Positions 10,619 through 24,115 of a DNA stretch of 64,000 nucleotides are shown piece by piece. Source of the stretch: Todiramphus chloris collaris (lineage: Eukaryota; Chordata; Aves; Coraciiformes; Alcedinidae); the NCBI GenBank assembly GCA_025345505.1, contig JANVCC010000011.1, positions 623,230-687,229 on the forward strand, given 5' to 3'. The notes below the pieces were generated by a model that did no database searches, was not told where the DNA came from, and was given only the letters and a program-made list of their open reading frames with translations. The position numbers and the translations under genes were made by a program. Each line of letters starts with the position of its first letter. Within the stretch, counting starts at the first letter, position 1.

Positions 10619-13309
10619 CATGGCCTTAGCTTAGCACTGTTTTGCATTGGATGCAAACTGTAGGGCTCTTCTACCACTAACTTGAAATTCTAATGTTACA
10701 GAGTTAAACTTAGATGGTCCTTTCTCCCTCTAGGCTGAGGAAATCCAGCACTAACTTTTTGATCCAGCAAAGAGGGTGGGTTTTTATCATCCGCTTTTCT
10801 TTGTAGCTTTCTCTTCTTGCACACATACAAATAGGATTTTTATGAAATACTGAGCCCATAAAGGGCAGACTCAGCAGCAGACTGCCCATCATTTTTCAGC
10901 TGGGCTTCAGACTTCAATCTGGTGATCAGTGCAGATGCTACACAGTTGTTCCTACAGGGTTGCGGGGATGGGGAAACACAGAAGCTCACACTAGTCTTCT
11001 GTCAGCCGATAGACAGTCGCTGCAGGCGTGCTGTTCAGGGATGCTGCAGCAGCTTTCATCATGGGTTTGTTGGTAATTTATCTATAAAAGTCGTGTTTTG
11101 TTGACAAACGCTTACAGACCTGATTTGCTTTTATGTTCAGATGCATTGATGGGGGAGAAACAATGACAAATAGTGCAGTGATGGGAGAAATTAAAAAGAA
11201 AAAGACATATAGAAAGCAAGCTCCTCTTCTGTATCAGGAGAAATTGATGCCTAGAATAAATTACTACCAGGAATCAGCAATTTTTAAGGGGTATCACTGT
11301 GGAATGTAACTGTTAACTGAAAAGGATGGGTTTTCCTGACCTTCCTTCCTTTCTTTCCCAGTGTCCTTGGGATGTGCTGTTACATATCACTGATCTGAAT
11401 ACTGCTGAGTTTGGCAAAGCCAGCTGATTTGAGTTGTTGACTTTATTCCTTCTGAGTTTCAAACCAGTTTTTAAAATTCTCCATCCTTCACCATCAGATA
11501 ATAGCGAGGTCTGTTGCTGTGCTTGCAGTAAAATACATTCAAACTGCTTTTGTTCTTAACCTCTCATAGACCCAGAAGGATGCTTAAGCTAATAGCTGAA
11601 TAGTAGTAATTCCTGTTACCAATTTAGCTGCTATTGAACATGCCCAAACTTTTCCTTTTTATATTATGCCATATTTGCATATAAAAATGAAAACACTCGG
11701 ATTCTCATTTAGCAAAAATCATTCAACTGAAAGTTCCCAGACTGTATCATCTGTGAGGTCATGCTGTTTATTCAATGGATTATAGGCGTACGTTTTAAAC
11801 ACAAACACTCAAAAGACTTTACTCAGCAGCTAGTTATGTAATTTTTATTGGGTTTGTTTTTTTGTTGTTGTTTGGTTTGGGGTTTCTTTAATGTTAAATA
11901 AGAAAAAAGTTTAGTATTACAGAAAATCCAGGATGAAAAATAGAATCCCTGTTCTTAATGGGTTACAGGTTGCTTTCAAAACAAAACAGATCAGGGCTAG
12001 ATGAAACAGGGTTTCAAATGAGAATAGGGTGGTATAAGAACTGAATTTTCAATTTTAATAGGCTACTTAAAATAGATAGAAGACAGCATCTGTGATACAG
12101 ATCTCCCTTTTTATTTGGGGGTTTTGATTAGCTTAACAAACAGGAAGATATGTCTCATTACCATGATGCAATACCACGGGCTTCACAGAAAAGATAATAC
12201 TCCACAAACACAAAGATTTTTGTTCAGTTCATTTAAAACTTGTCCTTATCTTTTCATTTTCAGACTGTAGTCCGGGTAGGGTAGGGTCAGATCTAATTTT
12301 GTTCTGTTACCTCCACCCATGTAAGGAAATTCTTTGCCTTCAACATCAGCTATATTGTTTCCGGCAAAGTGGTGGCAGCCTCCGAAGCATTTGTCAAGGT
12401 TCTTAATTCTCGGCACGGGCAAAATTAGCAAACAGTTAAACTGTTGAGTTGCATCAACTCACAAAAGGATGGATGTTTACAAATGAAAACTTAATTCAAT
12501 CCGTGATGGTCATCTTGTCGAAAGAGTGGCATTCCAGTGAGGGTTAGGGAGTTCAAAATACATAAAAGCATAACAGCCTGTGTTTGAAAATACAACATTA
12601 TTTTTAGGCAGTGATGATTCAGATGAGACTGGTATAAATTAGTCAAGTGAAAACCCACGTGGCTTTACAAGTGTGGGTTTTATTGTGCTTTTTTAGCTTA
12701 GTACTTCTAAGGTCCAGGTTTTGGTGCCTGGCAGGTTTAGAGGTTTAATTGGAATGCCTGAGTTTAAACTGTAAAAATATTATGCAGATTTTCAGCACAG
12801 CTTAGCAGTTTCTGTGCAAGACAAGAACAAATAGAATATTAGGAATATTTTGAAAAGAAATGAGATAAAATGGAAGGCTCGCCTTGGTGGCTTTGCACAA
12901 CTGGTCTGCATTGTGTATGGGTCAAATAATTTCCCGTTTTCTTCAGGATTTGAGAAGGAATAAGTCTTTTAAAACAATAAAAACAACAACAACAAAAATA
13001 TATATATAGTAGTTTAGCTTCTTCTCTGTCTTCTCCAAGAAACTGAAGTGGTAATTTTCAAGTGGAGCGTGACTGAGACCTGTAAATTAAGAGACCTTGA
13101 AGTTACATGAATGAACGTGATGTGTTCAACATTGTCTCTTCTCCATTGTCCATCGTCACTCTTAGATCGAGAGCAATGTCCCCAAGGCAACCAAATGTAC
13201 TAACAATAGCAAAAATAGTTTTATTCACACCTTTAATTTTGAGGAAGACTTTATAGAATAATGTAGAAGGATTAAAACCAATGCATCCAAGTTCCTGAAA
13301 AGTTTAATT

Positions 13310-13900
13310 TCATAGAATCACAGAACAGTTTGATTGGAAGGGACCTTAAAGATCATCTAGTTTCAACTCCTCTGCTGTGGACAGGGACACCTCTTACTAG
13401 ACCAGGTTACTCAAAGCCTCATCCAGCCTGGTCTTGAACATGTGCAGTGATGGGGCATCCACAGCTTGCATGAGCAACCTGTGCCAGTGTCTCACCACCC
13501 TCACAGTGAAAAACTTCTTCCTAATTTCTTATCTAAATCTCCCCTCTTCCAGTCTTTCCTTACCCCTTGTCCTATCACTACAAGCCCTTCTAAGAAGTCC
13601 TTCCCTGGCTTTCTTGTAGGCCCTCTTTAGATACTGGAAGGCCACAAGAAGGTCTCCCTGTAGCCTTCTCTTCTCCAGGCTGAACAATCCCAATTCTCTC
13701 GGCCTTGCTTCACAGCAGAGGGGTTCCAGCCCTCGCATCATCTTTGTGACCTTCTCTAGACCCGCTCCAACAGGTCCATGCCTCTCTTGTGCTGGGGGCT
13801 CCACAGCTGGATGCAGCACTTCAGGTGGGGTCTCAAGAGAGCAGAGCTGCTGGGGAGAATCCACTTGCTCAACCTGCTGCCCACACTGCTTTAGATGCAG
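13310..13900 (-). mobile_element. CR1: CR1 LINE fragment, antisense
   Basis: Opens tcatagaatcacagaacagt and continues aaagatcatctagtttcaac. It then passes through the 3' UTR and the ORF2 C-terminal region (ttctcttctccaggctgaac, gctccaacaggtccatgcct) to gcccacactgctttagatgc. The 111-codon - strand frame 13529-13864 is the ORF2 remnant. Confidence 0.93.
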
Positions 13901-15944
13901 GATTATATAGTATATTTGAAAAGAATAACCTCCTCAAAATTATCATCTGAACTGGGACTGAATTTTTGTTCCTTGTAAAAGTGTGTTATGTTCTACTTAA
14001 AACTTTATGTTGAAATCAAAAAAGTGTTCTTGTTCTGATCCCTGCTCCCATCCTTATTATTTTATTGGCTTGAATTAATGTATAGGATTTCTTAAAAAAA
14101 TGTGCTTTAATTTGGTCATGTATCCACTGCCTTTGTTAACAGTTTCAGTTCTTCTCAGCCCTCATTTCAGCCATTATCTTCCACAGCTTGGGCTCAGGTA
14201 GGGAAGTAGTTTTGCACCTGCAATATGACAATTACACTGTAAAGAAAAGACTTCTTAAAGAAGATTGACTTTTTTTTCTATCCTTGTAATTCTGTGGTAC
14301 TTAACTTCTTATTATCTTAGTTCTGCTGCCAGATGTGTTTTAAAGAAAAATCTTGATTTCTTTTTGAGGTTGAAAAAAAAGGCAGGTCTGATTGTAATAC
14401 AGTAAGTGATTTAGTAATCTTTTGAGATTCAGAAAGAGAACAAAAGCCATTGTAGTGGAATAACGTGTGTTGGGTTTTTTGAATTTTTGGGCTTTTTTTT
14501 TTCCACTTTCCCCTTCCAAGTTTTATGATCATAAATTCTGAAAAGACTTTTTAGTTCAGTCCTAAATTGTGATGTTAGGTGGTTTGGGTCAGAGTGTTTG
14601 TAAGTAAATGAGATTCAGATTATAAAATCCCACGTGAATGTTAATTTATATCATATCGTTCAGAAAGTCAAATCCTTTAATATTAACATATCCAGCTTGA
14701 TATAATAATTACCGCTTTCTAGAATGAATAGATACATTATCATCGAAAGCAATTTGTAACCAGCCAGCTCTCTAATCCTGTAACTGATGGGATGTCACGT
14801 TTTCTGTGCAACGATGAGGTTTTTTTGAGCTTCGTCTGCTGGAGCGGCTCGCTCGGCTGCGGGTTTGCCTGGCTGACAAACGTGCCTGTGTTGAATTACG
14901 GTGACTTTAATAACTTCCAATTCTGGCAGCTCTCATCGGTATTTAAGAACTTAATCATATTGAAACCGCTTTTAATTAATGAAAGGAGAAAGGCTGTAAT
15001 GCAAGTTTTGCATGCTGACAGATTTGTATGCTTCCTAATGTTTTGCCACACTTCTCTTTGATGTTCTTTCTTATATGTCTTTCTTATACTCCTCTGTGTC
15101 ACGCTTGGGGGTATTCTGGCACCTCGACACAAAACTTCAGAGCTGTGGTCATCGCAGGAGGATCGGGGAAATAATGAAGTTAATATTTATAGATCTGTTT
15201 ATATTCCTAGAACTACAGAATGCAACTGTAGGTGACTTAATTTCTACCGCTCGGTTGCAGAGGATGAACACGTGTCGAGATGGGCTTCATCTCCCCCAGC
15301 TTTAGCTGACTACCATGCAGACTTGTCCGGGCACTATTTCCGGTCAGTGAAGAGGAACAGGCACTTAGCATGCTGTGTTGCATCTGACCTATTTTAGCCA
15401 TCTATCTTAGAGGGAGATGAATCGCATCACGGAACTACCAGCCTCTTTCTGTTGACTCAAAAAAGGACCTCGAGTGAGAAACTCCAGCGTGGAGGTCTAC
15501 AACTGTAGAAGTCTTAAGTAAAATGACATGAACCCCTCCTGCTGAGTTGAACATAAAAAAGAACATATGGGCTTGATACGAAGGCAGGGGGGGAGTGAGC
15601 TCTGAAGTACTCGTTTATAGCATCCTGGAATGAAAAAATCCCAGCTGCTTTGCAAACTGAGCATTTAGGATCTCTTTGCCAAGTTTAAGCTATTTATTTA
15701 CATTTATTAGTGCAAGTTGCACTCCAGCACGGTGTTTGATGTGAAAAGCTCTAGGAACGGACACGCTTGATCATAGAAGTCTGCCAAGTTGCGTTTTGGG
15801 GGAGTTTCCGCGTTGTCATGCAGCAGTTCTCCTGAGAGCACAACTGATCTTGGCAATTTTATACATCATTTGTATTCTCTGGAAGTGCAGGAGAGAGCTG
15901 CTATTGGGACTGCGTGTATTTGATGGGAAAATAAATGCCCTTGA

Positions 15945-16110
15945 AATGGGACATATATATAATGGGGGCATATATATAATATGAGAAAGAGAGATTATAT
16001 TATTATGTATTATATCATGTTTTATATAATGTTACACTATATATTTATATAGTATATAATTACTTCATGTTACATAGATTATGATATATCTATATATAAT
16101 ATAACTAGGA
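15945..16110. repeat. AT-rich tract of TATA/TATTA units
   Basis: About 165 bases are almost only A and T, with repeated tatata, attatat and atatcatg-like units. There is no single clean period. A second AT-only block lies at about 17250-17345. Confidence 0.8.
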
Positions 16111-17005
16111 TACTGAGGGCTCATCCCCTTAGCATTATAAAAGCACACAAAGTGTTAAGATCCTCATACTGATCTAGGACCGTGCCTTATGAGCTAAACG
16201 TGCATTGCAAGGTGAATTCTGCAAAAACTGTGCCCAAACCAAGGCAGGCAAGAACAGAAGCTGCTCGTGTTTAGTGCTCTAGGTTTTTTATGGATTTGTG
16301 GTTGGAATTTCATGACACTTCTATCAATTGAACATCCCAGCTGTAAGCAAGCTCATATTACATAATTCTTATAATGTGAATTAATTTTTTTAAATGATGC
16401 TGAATGAAGTGTTTGGTAGAGCTGACACCACTTCTGAGGGCCCGGAGGAGTTAATCTATAGCTCTATACGATGCATCTTCCTTCACTTCCCGTGTCTGGG
16501 GGCCGCTGGGAGCTGCCCTGGCTGCTGACCCCTTGAGACTGGCCTTTGATCTGGGGAGCTGGCAGCATGGCTGAGCGAGCCGGCTACATTGTGGTGGCTT
16601 GAAAGAAATTCCCATGTCTGCTGCTGGCTTGGCACAGCAGCCTGTCTGTTTGGTTTTTTGATGGCTGTAGTTTTCGCTCTAGCAAGTTTGAGGCAGGTTT
16701 AATGTCTAAGGCTGGACATCAGCCTGTGCTAGGAAGTGTGTTACGCTTTGGTAGGTGAAGGACGAGGAAAATAACATTGTATAAAGTTCAATTTGGATGT
16801 AAAGTTTTGGACACAAGAATTCCAGTCACACACTTTTATCATTTTCCTCAGAGCATCCTTCACTGAGGAGGTCTGTGTGTTACGTTTTAATTTCATCCAG
16901 TGGTTGCTGTAGCTGGGTGCTGGTGGTGGGAGAAACTTCCCTTGTGGAATGAAAATCTCATCTGTTTAAGTTCTGAATGATTTCTGCCCATTAGCCTTGT
17001 CTTAA

Positions 17006-17048
17006 ATCATAGACCTGCTTAGATTGGAAAGGGCCATTAAGATCATCG
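17006..17048 (-). mobile_element. CR1: Very short CR1 3' tail, antisense
   Basis: Only about 43 bases are kept, with atcatagacctgcttagatt then ggaaagggccattaagatca. The order matches a CR1 tail, but the match is short and worn. Confidence 0.6.
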
Positions 17049-17667
17049 CATGTTTGGCTTTATTTTGCTAGGGCAGAAGCTATTTCTTGAGGCTTGTACA
17101 AATTCACCAGGTTCCCTGCCCCCCGCCTTGAATTTTCAAAATGATTTACATAACCAAATGCAGTTTTGTATGGAAATGCATTCTTGAATCTGTTGAAATC
17201 TGATATACACTGTTTCAATTAAAATGCTGTTTAAATGGAGATCTATGACATTTGGTATATTTTATATAAGTATTAAAATATAAATATATATTACATAAAT
17301 ATAAAATATCTCAAAATATGTAACATTTATTTAAATATATCCAGAACTGAGTATTTAAACAAAATTGTCAGTCATTTGCAAAGTCATACATGTTTAATAC
17401 AGAACTTGCATTAAAACTACACAAGGCGTAGGCCGCGATGTGAGTTTACAGTTCTGGTTACAACAGGGCTTTTGAGTTTGAATTCTGATGTCATCCTTTG
17501 GTAACTACCAAGTTTATGATAAATTTTTGTCATGTACTTGGTATTTCTGATACAATTCTGGTATGATTTGGTATTTCTACAAAGGAGATCCATTGCGCTT
17601 GTGTGAAATAGCAGCTATTGATCATCAGTTTTTAATAAACAAATAGCAGCACGTCTGAAGCAGACAG

Positions 17668-18200
17668 ATCACAGAATCCCAGCATGGTAGGAGTTGAAAG
17701 GAACCTCTGGAGATCATCTCATCCAACCCCCTGCTCCAGCAGGGTCACCCACAGCAGGCTTCCCAGGATCGCATTGTCCAGAAGGGTTTGGAATCTCTCC
17801 AGAGGAGACTCCACATCCTCTCTGGGCAGCCTGGGACAGGCTCTGGCAACCTCGCAGCAAAGTTTTTTGTCCTGTTCAGATGGAACCTCCTGGATTCCAC
17901 TTCATACCTGTTGTCACTGGGCACCACTGACAAGAGTCTGGCTCCATCCTCTTGACCCCCACACTTTAGCTATTGATGAGCATTGATCAGAACCCCTCTC
18001 AGTCTTCTCCTCTCCAGGCTAAACAGCCCTAGGGCTTCCATCTTTCCTGCTCAGAGATGATCCAGTCGCCTCAGCATCTAGGGAGCCTGCGCTGAACGCT
18101 CTCCAGTAGTTCCCTGTATCTCTTGAACGGGGGAGTCCAGAACTGGACAAAGTACTCCAGAGGTGGCCTCACTGGGGCAGAGTGTATGGGGAGGAGAACA
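17668..18200 (-). mobile_element. CR1: CR1 LINE fragment, antisense, 0.45 kb before an FCHSD2 exon
   Basis: Starts atcacagaatcccagcatgg, then tctggagatcatctcatcca, aatctctccagaggagactc and gggcaccactgacaagagtc, and ends near agagtgtatggggaggagaa. The class is shared with 37812-38512. It lies 445 bases before the exon at 18645. Confidence 0.93.
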
Positions 18201-18644
18201 AATGTTGGTCATCTTGGTGATGTTATTTGGAGCATGGTACAGTGACTTGAGAAGTGGTCTGGCTGGTAGAAGCCCTATATTACTGCAGTTACTATGTCCC
18301 TTTCTTGACATAAATGAGCATCTCCCTGAGCGTGTTCTCTTCTCCAAGCCTGACCTCACTGTTCTGCTATGGCCAGATTACACAACTGGATGGAAATCAT
18401 TCCATAGAACGTGGTATTGTTGTGATGCTCTGTGGTGCCATCTAATGGAAACAAAGCACTGTCATTCCTCCTTGGCAAAAATGAAAGATGTCCACCTGTC
18501 ACTTTCCAGGCTAATAATGGTGGGTGAATATGCGTTTGAAAAACATATGTCTGAGCATCTTCCCAATCTCAGCATGACTACTAATAAATGATTTACAAAA
18601 GTACGTGTTTTTCTTAATTTTCTTCAATTCTTTCCCTCATCCAG

Positions 18645-18767
18645 GCTCTTGATGGAAATGTATATGATCACCTTAAGGATTATTTAATGGCATTCAGCAG
18701 GACTGAACTAGAGACATGCCAAGCTGTACAAAACACATTCCAGTTTTTACTGGAGACTTCCAGCAGG
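18645..18767 (+). CDS. FCHSD2: FCHSD2 exon: distal F-BAR segment (41 codons)
   Basis: This is the first FCHSD2 coding exon in the window. It is bounded by a pyrimidine-rich tract ending in ccag and by the donor gtaagt. It reads 41 codons in phase 0-0, from ALDGNVYDHLKDYL to FLLETSSR, with no stop. The sequence matches the distal helical part of the F-BAR domain of FCHSD2. That domain forms a curved dimer that binds phosphoinositide-rich plasma membrane at endocytic sites. Leu, Phe and charged residues alternate as in an amphipathic helix. The earlier F-BAR exons and the start codon are not in the 18.6 kb to the left that I could read, so a long intron precedes this exon. The gene identity is very secure. 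The exon number within the gene is not known from this window. Confidence 0.96.
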
Positions 18768-21051
18768 GTAAGTTTTAACTGAATGATCCTTTGTAACTGA
18801 ATACCTACAGCATGTATAAGTTGTCAGGCTTAAGATTTGCTTCCAAAATAATGACAAAACTGAAGGATTATTATTTTTGGTTACTTCTGAGTGGTATTAA
18901 GTTAAAAGGAACTAGACGGTTTTCTTGGGGAGAATTTTTCCTGTTGCCACCCAGCTTGTGTTCTCACGAGTGCATTGGCATAGTACAAGATCTTCAGAGA
19001 ATGGTGATCAAGAGATGCTCAGTTACACTAGGTGTGTTTGGAAAGAGAAATTGCAGCTGAGAGTTCTGCCCTGCGTAATATGGAACTGCATTAGTCATCC
19101 ATCACAGCACAGCCCCGTGAAACTGTTTGGATCGTTTCTTAATAATTGACTGTCAACTTAAAAAGCAAAATATTACCCTGTTTTCTCCCTTGAATTAAGA
19201 ATGGCAAATACAGAAAGCAGATTAGTCTTGTCATAGATGCGGTTTGTTTGCTTTGTCGAGCAGCCAGAATCAGAAATACATGATCGCTTCCAGGATAATT
19301 TTTATAATTAAATAATTCATCTGCCAGGCTAAAAAAATGCCATTGAGCCCAAATGAGCTGCTTTGCTGCAGTCATAATATTCCTGTATATGTTTACCTGA
19401 ACCAGCCGCACAGAAACAGAGCTCATTTGTGCAGGGACTTAGGCAGAAAAAAAACTATTTAACACATTCTTTATTCACCTGCAAGCATGCAAACTCACAC
19501 CTCATTAGATAGAAAGTGAGTGCTGGAAGTTTGAGCAAACTGAACTGTCATTTCCAAACAGCTCCTTCGCGTAGGAATAACTTCAGCGTGTATTTGTGTG
19601 TGCGGAGTTGGTGATCGCTTGTGTCAGCAAGCCTCAGTGTGGCCTGAAGCCTGCAGGTCTGGCTTACTTTACACAGTAACAACGTCATGCTTGAAGAAAA
19701 TAGTTCTGTTTCTGCTTTGTGAGTACAATGCCTGGAGAAGGAACAAAAATGTAAATACAGCTGTCAGGTCTGAACAGGATTTTTACAACTACTTTCTAGC
19801 TCATCAGCACCAATTTTCTTCTCTCCTTGCAGTTCAGGAATGCAGAGAGGAAAAATTGGTGTTACATAGCTACTGGGAATGTGTGTTTCGCTCTGAAACA
19901 CTAAACACATTAATCGGTGACTTATTCCATGGACACAGGCTTTGCTCATCCTTGCTTTTGAACTTTCAGCACTTTCTGTAGGTCCAGGAATCCATCAGCT
20001 CAAAAAAAAGTGAAACAGGAGTAGAAACTCTCTGTATATGTGTGCTTCCAAAGCAGCCTTAGTGTTGAACATCTAACAAATTTGTTAGTGATTTAGTAAT
20101 TTGAAATAAAAAACAGAACATCATCAAAGCAAAGATTTTTAAATATTTATTGGGGTTTTTTTTTAAATACTTCACCTGTTCGCTGTTAGTTTTAAGTACA
20201 AGATCACAAGCTTGCCAAGCTACGTTTAGAAAAGACACTTTGGATCCTTGGTAGAAATGCTTTCCTATTTCCATCTGAACTACATTCCCGTTTACAGGTT
20301 GGGATTTTGTAGTTGCTTTCAAAGAAGACAAGTTGCTTCCCGAAGCTCCCACTTCCCTCTTGACTCTTAGAGTGCCTGACATGGCTAATTGGGATGAATG
20401 GGATGTGCTGTGCTGGATTCAGCTCCTTAGGAGATGGTCAGTCACCTAATGCTAGTGCAGATGGAGGGAGATAGCTAAAAATAAAAGTTTTCTGTATAAA
20501 ATGAAGGTTTTGTCACAGTTTATTTTATCTTCATTTGTTGCAGCTTAGGAGGTTTTATTGCTGCTAGGTTGGGGTTACCTGTGTCATTTCTCTGGCACAA
20601 CCAGGAAATATTACCCTCTGACACCGAGCATATGAAAATGTACTTTTAACTTCCTTTTCACTTGAACAGTCTTATTCAAGACCTGTACTTCTTACACTTC
20701 TCTTTTGGAAAAAAATGGGATTTTTTTTGGAACATTTTCTGAAATTCCATTTGCTGTTTTGAATAACATTTCTGTGATATTTCTGGTAAGAAGCTTCACC
20801 AACATAGGGCAAATAATTTCACTAATGCACATCTCTGACTATGCCTTCTTCCTCCATATGGTATATATTTAACATTTGGCTTCAGGTCTGTTTTAACATG
20901 TCAATTGACTTGGACTTCATAAAGAAACTGTGAGAGAATGTTGATGTTGTTTCTGAATAAGAGGAAACCTATTTGGAAAAGTTGCTGCTTAATCCTTAGG
21001 AGTCTTTTTATTTTCTTTTTAAGAATTGTAAAATGTATTGTACAAAACATG

Positions 21052-21711
21052 CGGGGGTGTTGATTGACAGCTGCCTGAACACGGGCCAGCAGTGCGCCCA
21101 GGGGGCCAAGAAGGCCACCAGCATCCTGGCTTGGATCAGCACTAGTGTGGCCAGCAGGACTAGGGCAGGGATCGTCCCCTTGGACTCATCACTGGGGAGG
21201 CCACACATTGAATCCTGGGTTCAGTTTTAGGCCCCTGACTTGAAGAAGGCCATTGAGGGGCTGGAGCATGGCCAGAGAAGGGCAACAAAGCTGGGGAAGG
21301 GTCTAGAGCACAAGTGTTGTGAAGAGCAGCTGAGAGACCTGGCGTTGTTCAGCCTGGAGAAAAGGAGGCTCAGGGGAGACCTCCTCTCTCTCCACAACTC
21401 CCTGAAAGGAGGTTGGAGCCAAGTGGGGGATGGTCTCCTCCCAAGGACAAGTGATAGGACAAGAGGAAACAACCTCAAGTTGCTCCAGAGGACATTTAGG
21501 TTGGTTATTAGGAAAAACTTCTTGACTGAAAGGATTGTTAAGCAGTGGTCCAGGCTGCCTAGGGCAGTGGTGGAGTCCCCATCACTGAAAGGATTGAAAA
21601 GCTGCGGAGATGTGGTTCTGAGGGACATGGTTTAGTGGTAGTGCTGGGTTAATGATGGGACTTGATGATCTTAAAGTTCTTTCCCAGTCAAAACTATTCT
21701 ATGATTCTATA
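21052..21711 (+). mobile_element. CR1: CR1 LINE fragment, sense
   Basis: Begins cgggggtgttgattgacagc, which is ORF2 after the RT core. A stretch of about 60 bases near 21110 (gccaccagcatcctggcttg onward) is identical to the copy at 58727-59352. The tail is aaaactattctatgattcta. One frame gives the C-terminal ORF2 motif [18 protein letters not shown] in altered form ([18 protein letters not shown]). Confidence 0.95.
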
Positions 21712-22044
21712 AAATGCTCTGGGATCTTAATTTGCTGAACTTTCACACTTTCCTAAGCCTCACATTATTATAATAGTTTTTCTCATTTGTAACGAAATAA
21801 TCTTGCATTGAGGGAAAATTTCTTCCAAGTGCTTTTGTAAAGATGGCTTTTCTTCTTTGAAGAACTGAGTTGCTTTCGAGTTAAGAGGGCTACAGTGAAA
21901 GTTCATTGCATTAAAATAATGGGATAGTCTTTCACATCCTCAGTAACTACACTTTGTGGGGTTTTCTAATTGAAGTTAGTTTTAAATAGTTGTCTATATT
22001 TACCATGGCACGTGTGGAGCAGTCAGTGTTGACATATCTAAATG

Positions 22045-22937
22045 ACAGTGTGTCAGTGACGCTGAGCTATGTGGTGTGATTGACATGCTGGAGGGAAGGG
22101 TTGCCATCCAGAGGGTCCTGGATGGGCTTAAGAGGTGTGTCCCTGCCAACCTCATGAAGTTCAACAAGGCCAAGTGGAAGGTCCCGCACATGGTTCAGGC
22201 AATCCCAAGCACAAATATAGGTTGGGCTGTGTATGGATTGAGAGCAGTCCCGAGGAGAAAGATTTAGGGGTGCTGGTGGATGAAAAGCTCAACATGAACC
22301 AGTGATGTGCGAGTGCAGCTCAGAAAGCCCCAACCATGACCCAGGCTGCATCCAGAGCAGCATGGGCAGCAGGTCTAGGGAGGGGATTCTGCTCCTCTTC
22401 CCCGCTCTGGTGAGACTCCACATGGAGCATTATGTCCAGCTCTGGAACTCCCAACAGAAGAAGAACATGGACCTATTGGAGTGGGTCCAGAGCAGGTCAT
22501 GAAGATGATGTGAGGGCTGGAAGCCCTCGGCTGTGAGGCCAGGCTGAGAGGGTTGGGGTTGTTCAGCCTGGAGAAGACTCCAGGGACACCTTATTGTGGC
22601 CTTTCAGTACATAAAGGGGGCCTACAAGAAAGCTGGGGATGGACTTTTGCAAGGACTTTTAGTGATAGAATGAGGGGTGATGGCTTCAGATTGGAAGAGA
22701 GGAGATTTGAATTGGGAATTAGGCAGAAATTCTTCACTTGTGAGGGTGGTGAGACACTGACACAGGTTGTCTGCGGAAGCTGTGGATGCTCCATCACTGC
22801 ACGTGTTCAAGGCTGGGTTGGATGAGGCTCTGAGCAACCTGGTCTAGTAGGAGGTGTCCCTGCCCATGGCAGGGACTGTGGATGGAACTAGATGATCTTT
22901 CAGGTCCCTTCCAACCCAAGCTGTTCTGTGATTCTAT
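22045..22937 (+). mobile_element. CR1: CR1 LINE fragment, sense, starting near the RT active-site box
   Basis: The left border is worn. It falls about where the RT (F/Y)ADD box of CR1 would lie (gtcagtgacgctgagc). The copy then reads through [19 protein letters not shown] and the ORF2 C-terminus (ggctgagagggttggggttg), then the 3' UTR and tail caagctgttctgtgattcta. It is one of the three longest copies in the window. Frame breaks are present, so it is dead. Confidence 0.92.
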
Positions 22938-24115
22938 TACTGAAGCTGTTTAACATAAGTGTTCTCAATGGCTTGGTCAGTGCTGAGCACCAGCTGAAGC
23001 TGCCAGTGATTCCTCCCTTTCCATTTTCTGAATTTCTATTGATGGGAGTTCCTACTAAGCCTTCTCTGTACGTTTTCTGTGCATTTGAATGTGTTTACAT
23101 TGAACTGCTCAAATTGGCGCAGTAATTATGTACTTTAGTGTTTTAAATGAGCGTGTTATTGGCCCTGGAGGACTATTTACTTTATTTAACTGAAGATTAA
23201 TTTTTTACAGTTCAGTATTTCGGTAACACAAGCATCAACATTTTGATGCATTACAGAACACGTTGTATTTACGATTGTACATACGGTGTAATCAGAATTC
23301 TCAGTCCTATGCAATGCTGCTGCTATTTCTGGGTAAATACCATCTTTATGATACACTTATGTACATTTAAACCCTCTGTTTGGTAATAGATTTTTATAAT
23401 TTCATGGTGCTATTTACGCATTTTCAGCAATTGAAGCAGTGAATACTCTCTGGAGTTGCTCAACCAGTGATACTATTTTTTTCACATTGCAATCACTGAG
23501 TTTTTCTTCATAAATATGTGTAAATTGTGGCATAAGAGATTTGTTTAGGGATATGTGCCATGCTATCTGAAATGTATCATTAAACAAATTTAGTAGCTGA
23601 AATAGTTTTGCTTTAGCAAAATGCAAGCTTGAGAGTTTTCACTAAAGCAATTTAATAAAAAGAGATTAATTTTGCAACTGATCTTGTATTCATTACACCA
23701 AATAGTCTTTTTCAACTCCTGCAACTAATAATTTGTGTTAAAATAAGACATTTCAGCTTAAAAAAGAGCTCTGCACAAGAAATGATCCACAAGAGGAGAG
23801 AAAAATATTAATGGTAGTGACATCACACACTCTATACTCGATACTCTTTTGTTCCCCCATTTTGCCTTTGTGGCATTTTCATAGTTTTAGTGGCAGATCT
23901 ATTTTGGGTCTTTGTCATCTGTGTGTCCTGCCAGTCACTTCTGAAGAACTGTGGGTACCACTGCCCAGTGTCAGTTTCTGTATTTCCTTTTGTTGCGCTC
24001 AAGGCTCTGCTGAAGACTTGATCTCAGTTTGAAATGCTGAACTAATTTCATTGTATAGCATGTTTTTTTAAGTTCACAAAATAACGACCCTAAACAGCCT
24101 TTGTTCTTTTCTCAG

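Larger units (their letters stand above)
1..18644 (+). other. FCHSD2: FCHSD2 upstream intron (5' end outside window)
   Basis: No coding exon of FCHSD2 upstream of ALDGNVYD could be found here. I looked for a coding stretch ending just before that segment followed by a donor, and saw none. The stretch holds ten CR1 copies and short CR1 pieces, one solo LTR, and AT-rich and T/G-rich low-complexity tracts. The rest is single-copy-looking AT-rich DNA. Two unique blocks (14.8-15.85 kb and 16.43-16.62 kb) contain more CpG than their surroundings. Treating the whole stretch as one intron is an inference from the absence of exons. Confidence 0.8.
18768..24115 (+). other. FCHSD2: FCHSD2 intron, 5.35 kb
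   Basis: GT at 18768 and AG at 24115 bound this intron. It contains two sense-oriented CR1 copies (21052-21711 and about 22045-22937) separated by 0.33 kb. Outside them it is AT-rich with no recognised gene. A good-looking acceptor at 19831-19832 leads into a stretch that has an in-frame stop (see rejected items). Confidence 0.9.

Noticed and set aside
19833..19916. Possible cassette exon after a strong acceptor (ttcttctctccttgcag)
   Set aside because: Read in the FCHSD2 phase it meets a TAA within 24 codons, and the donor gtgact is poor.
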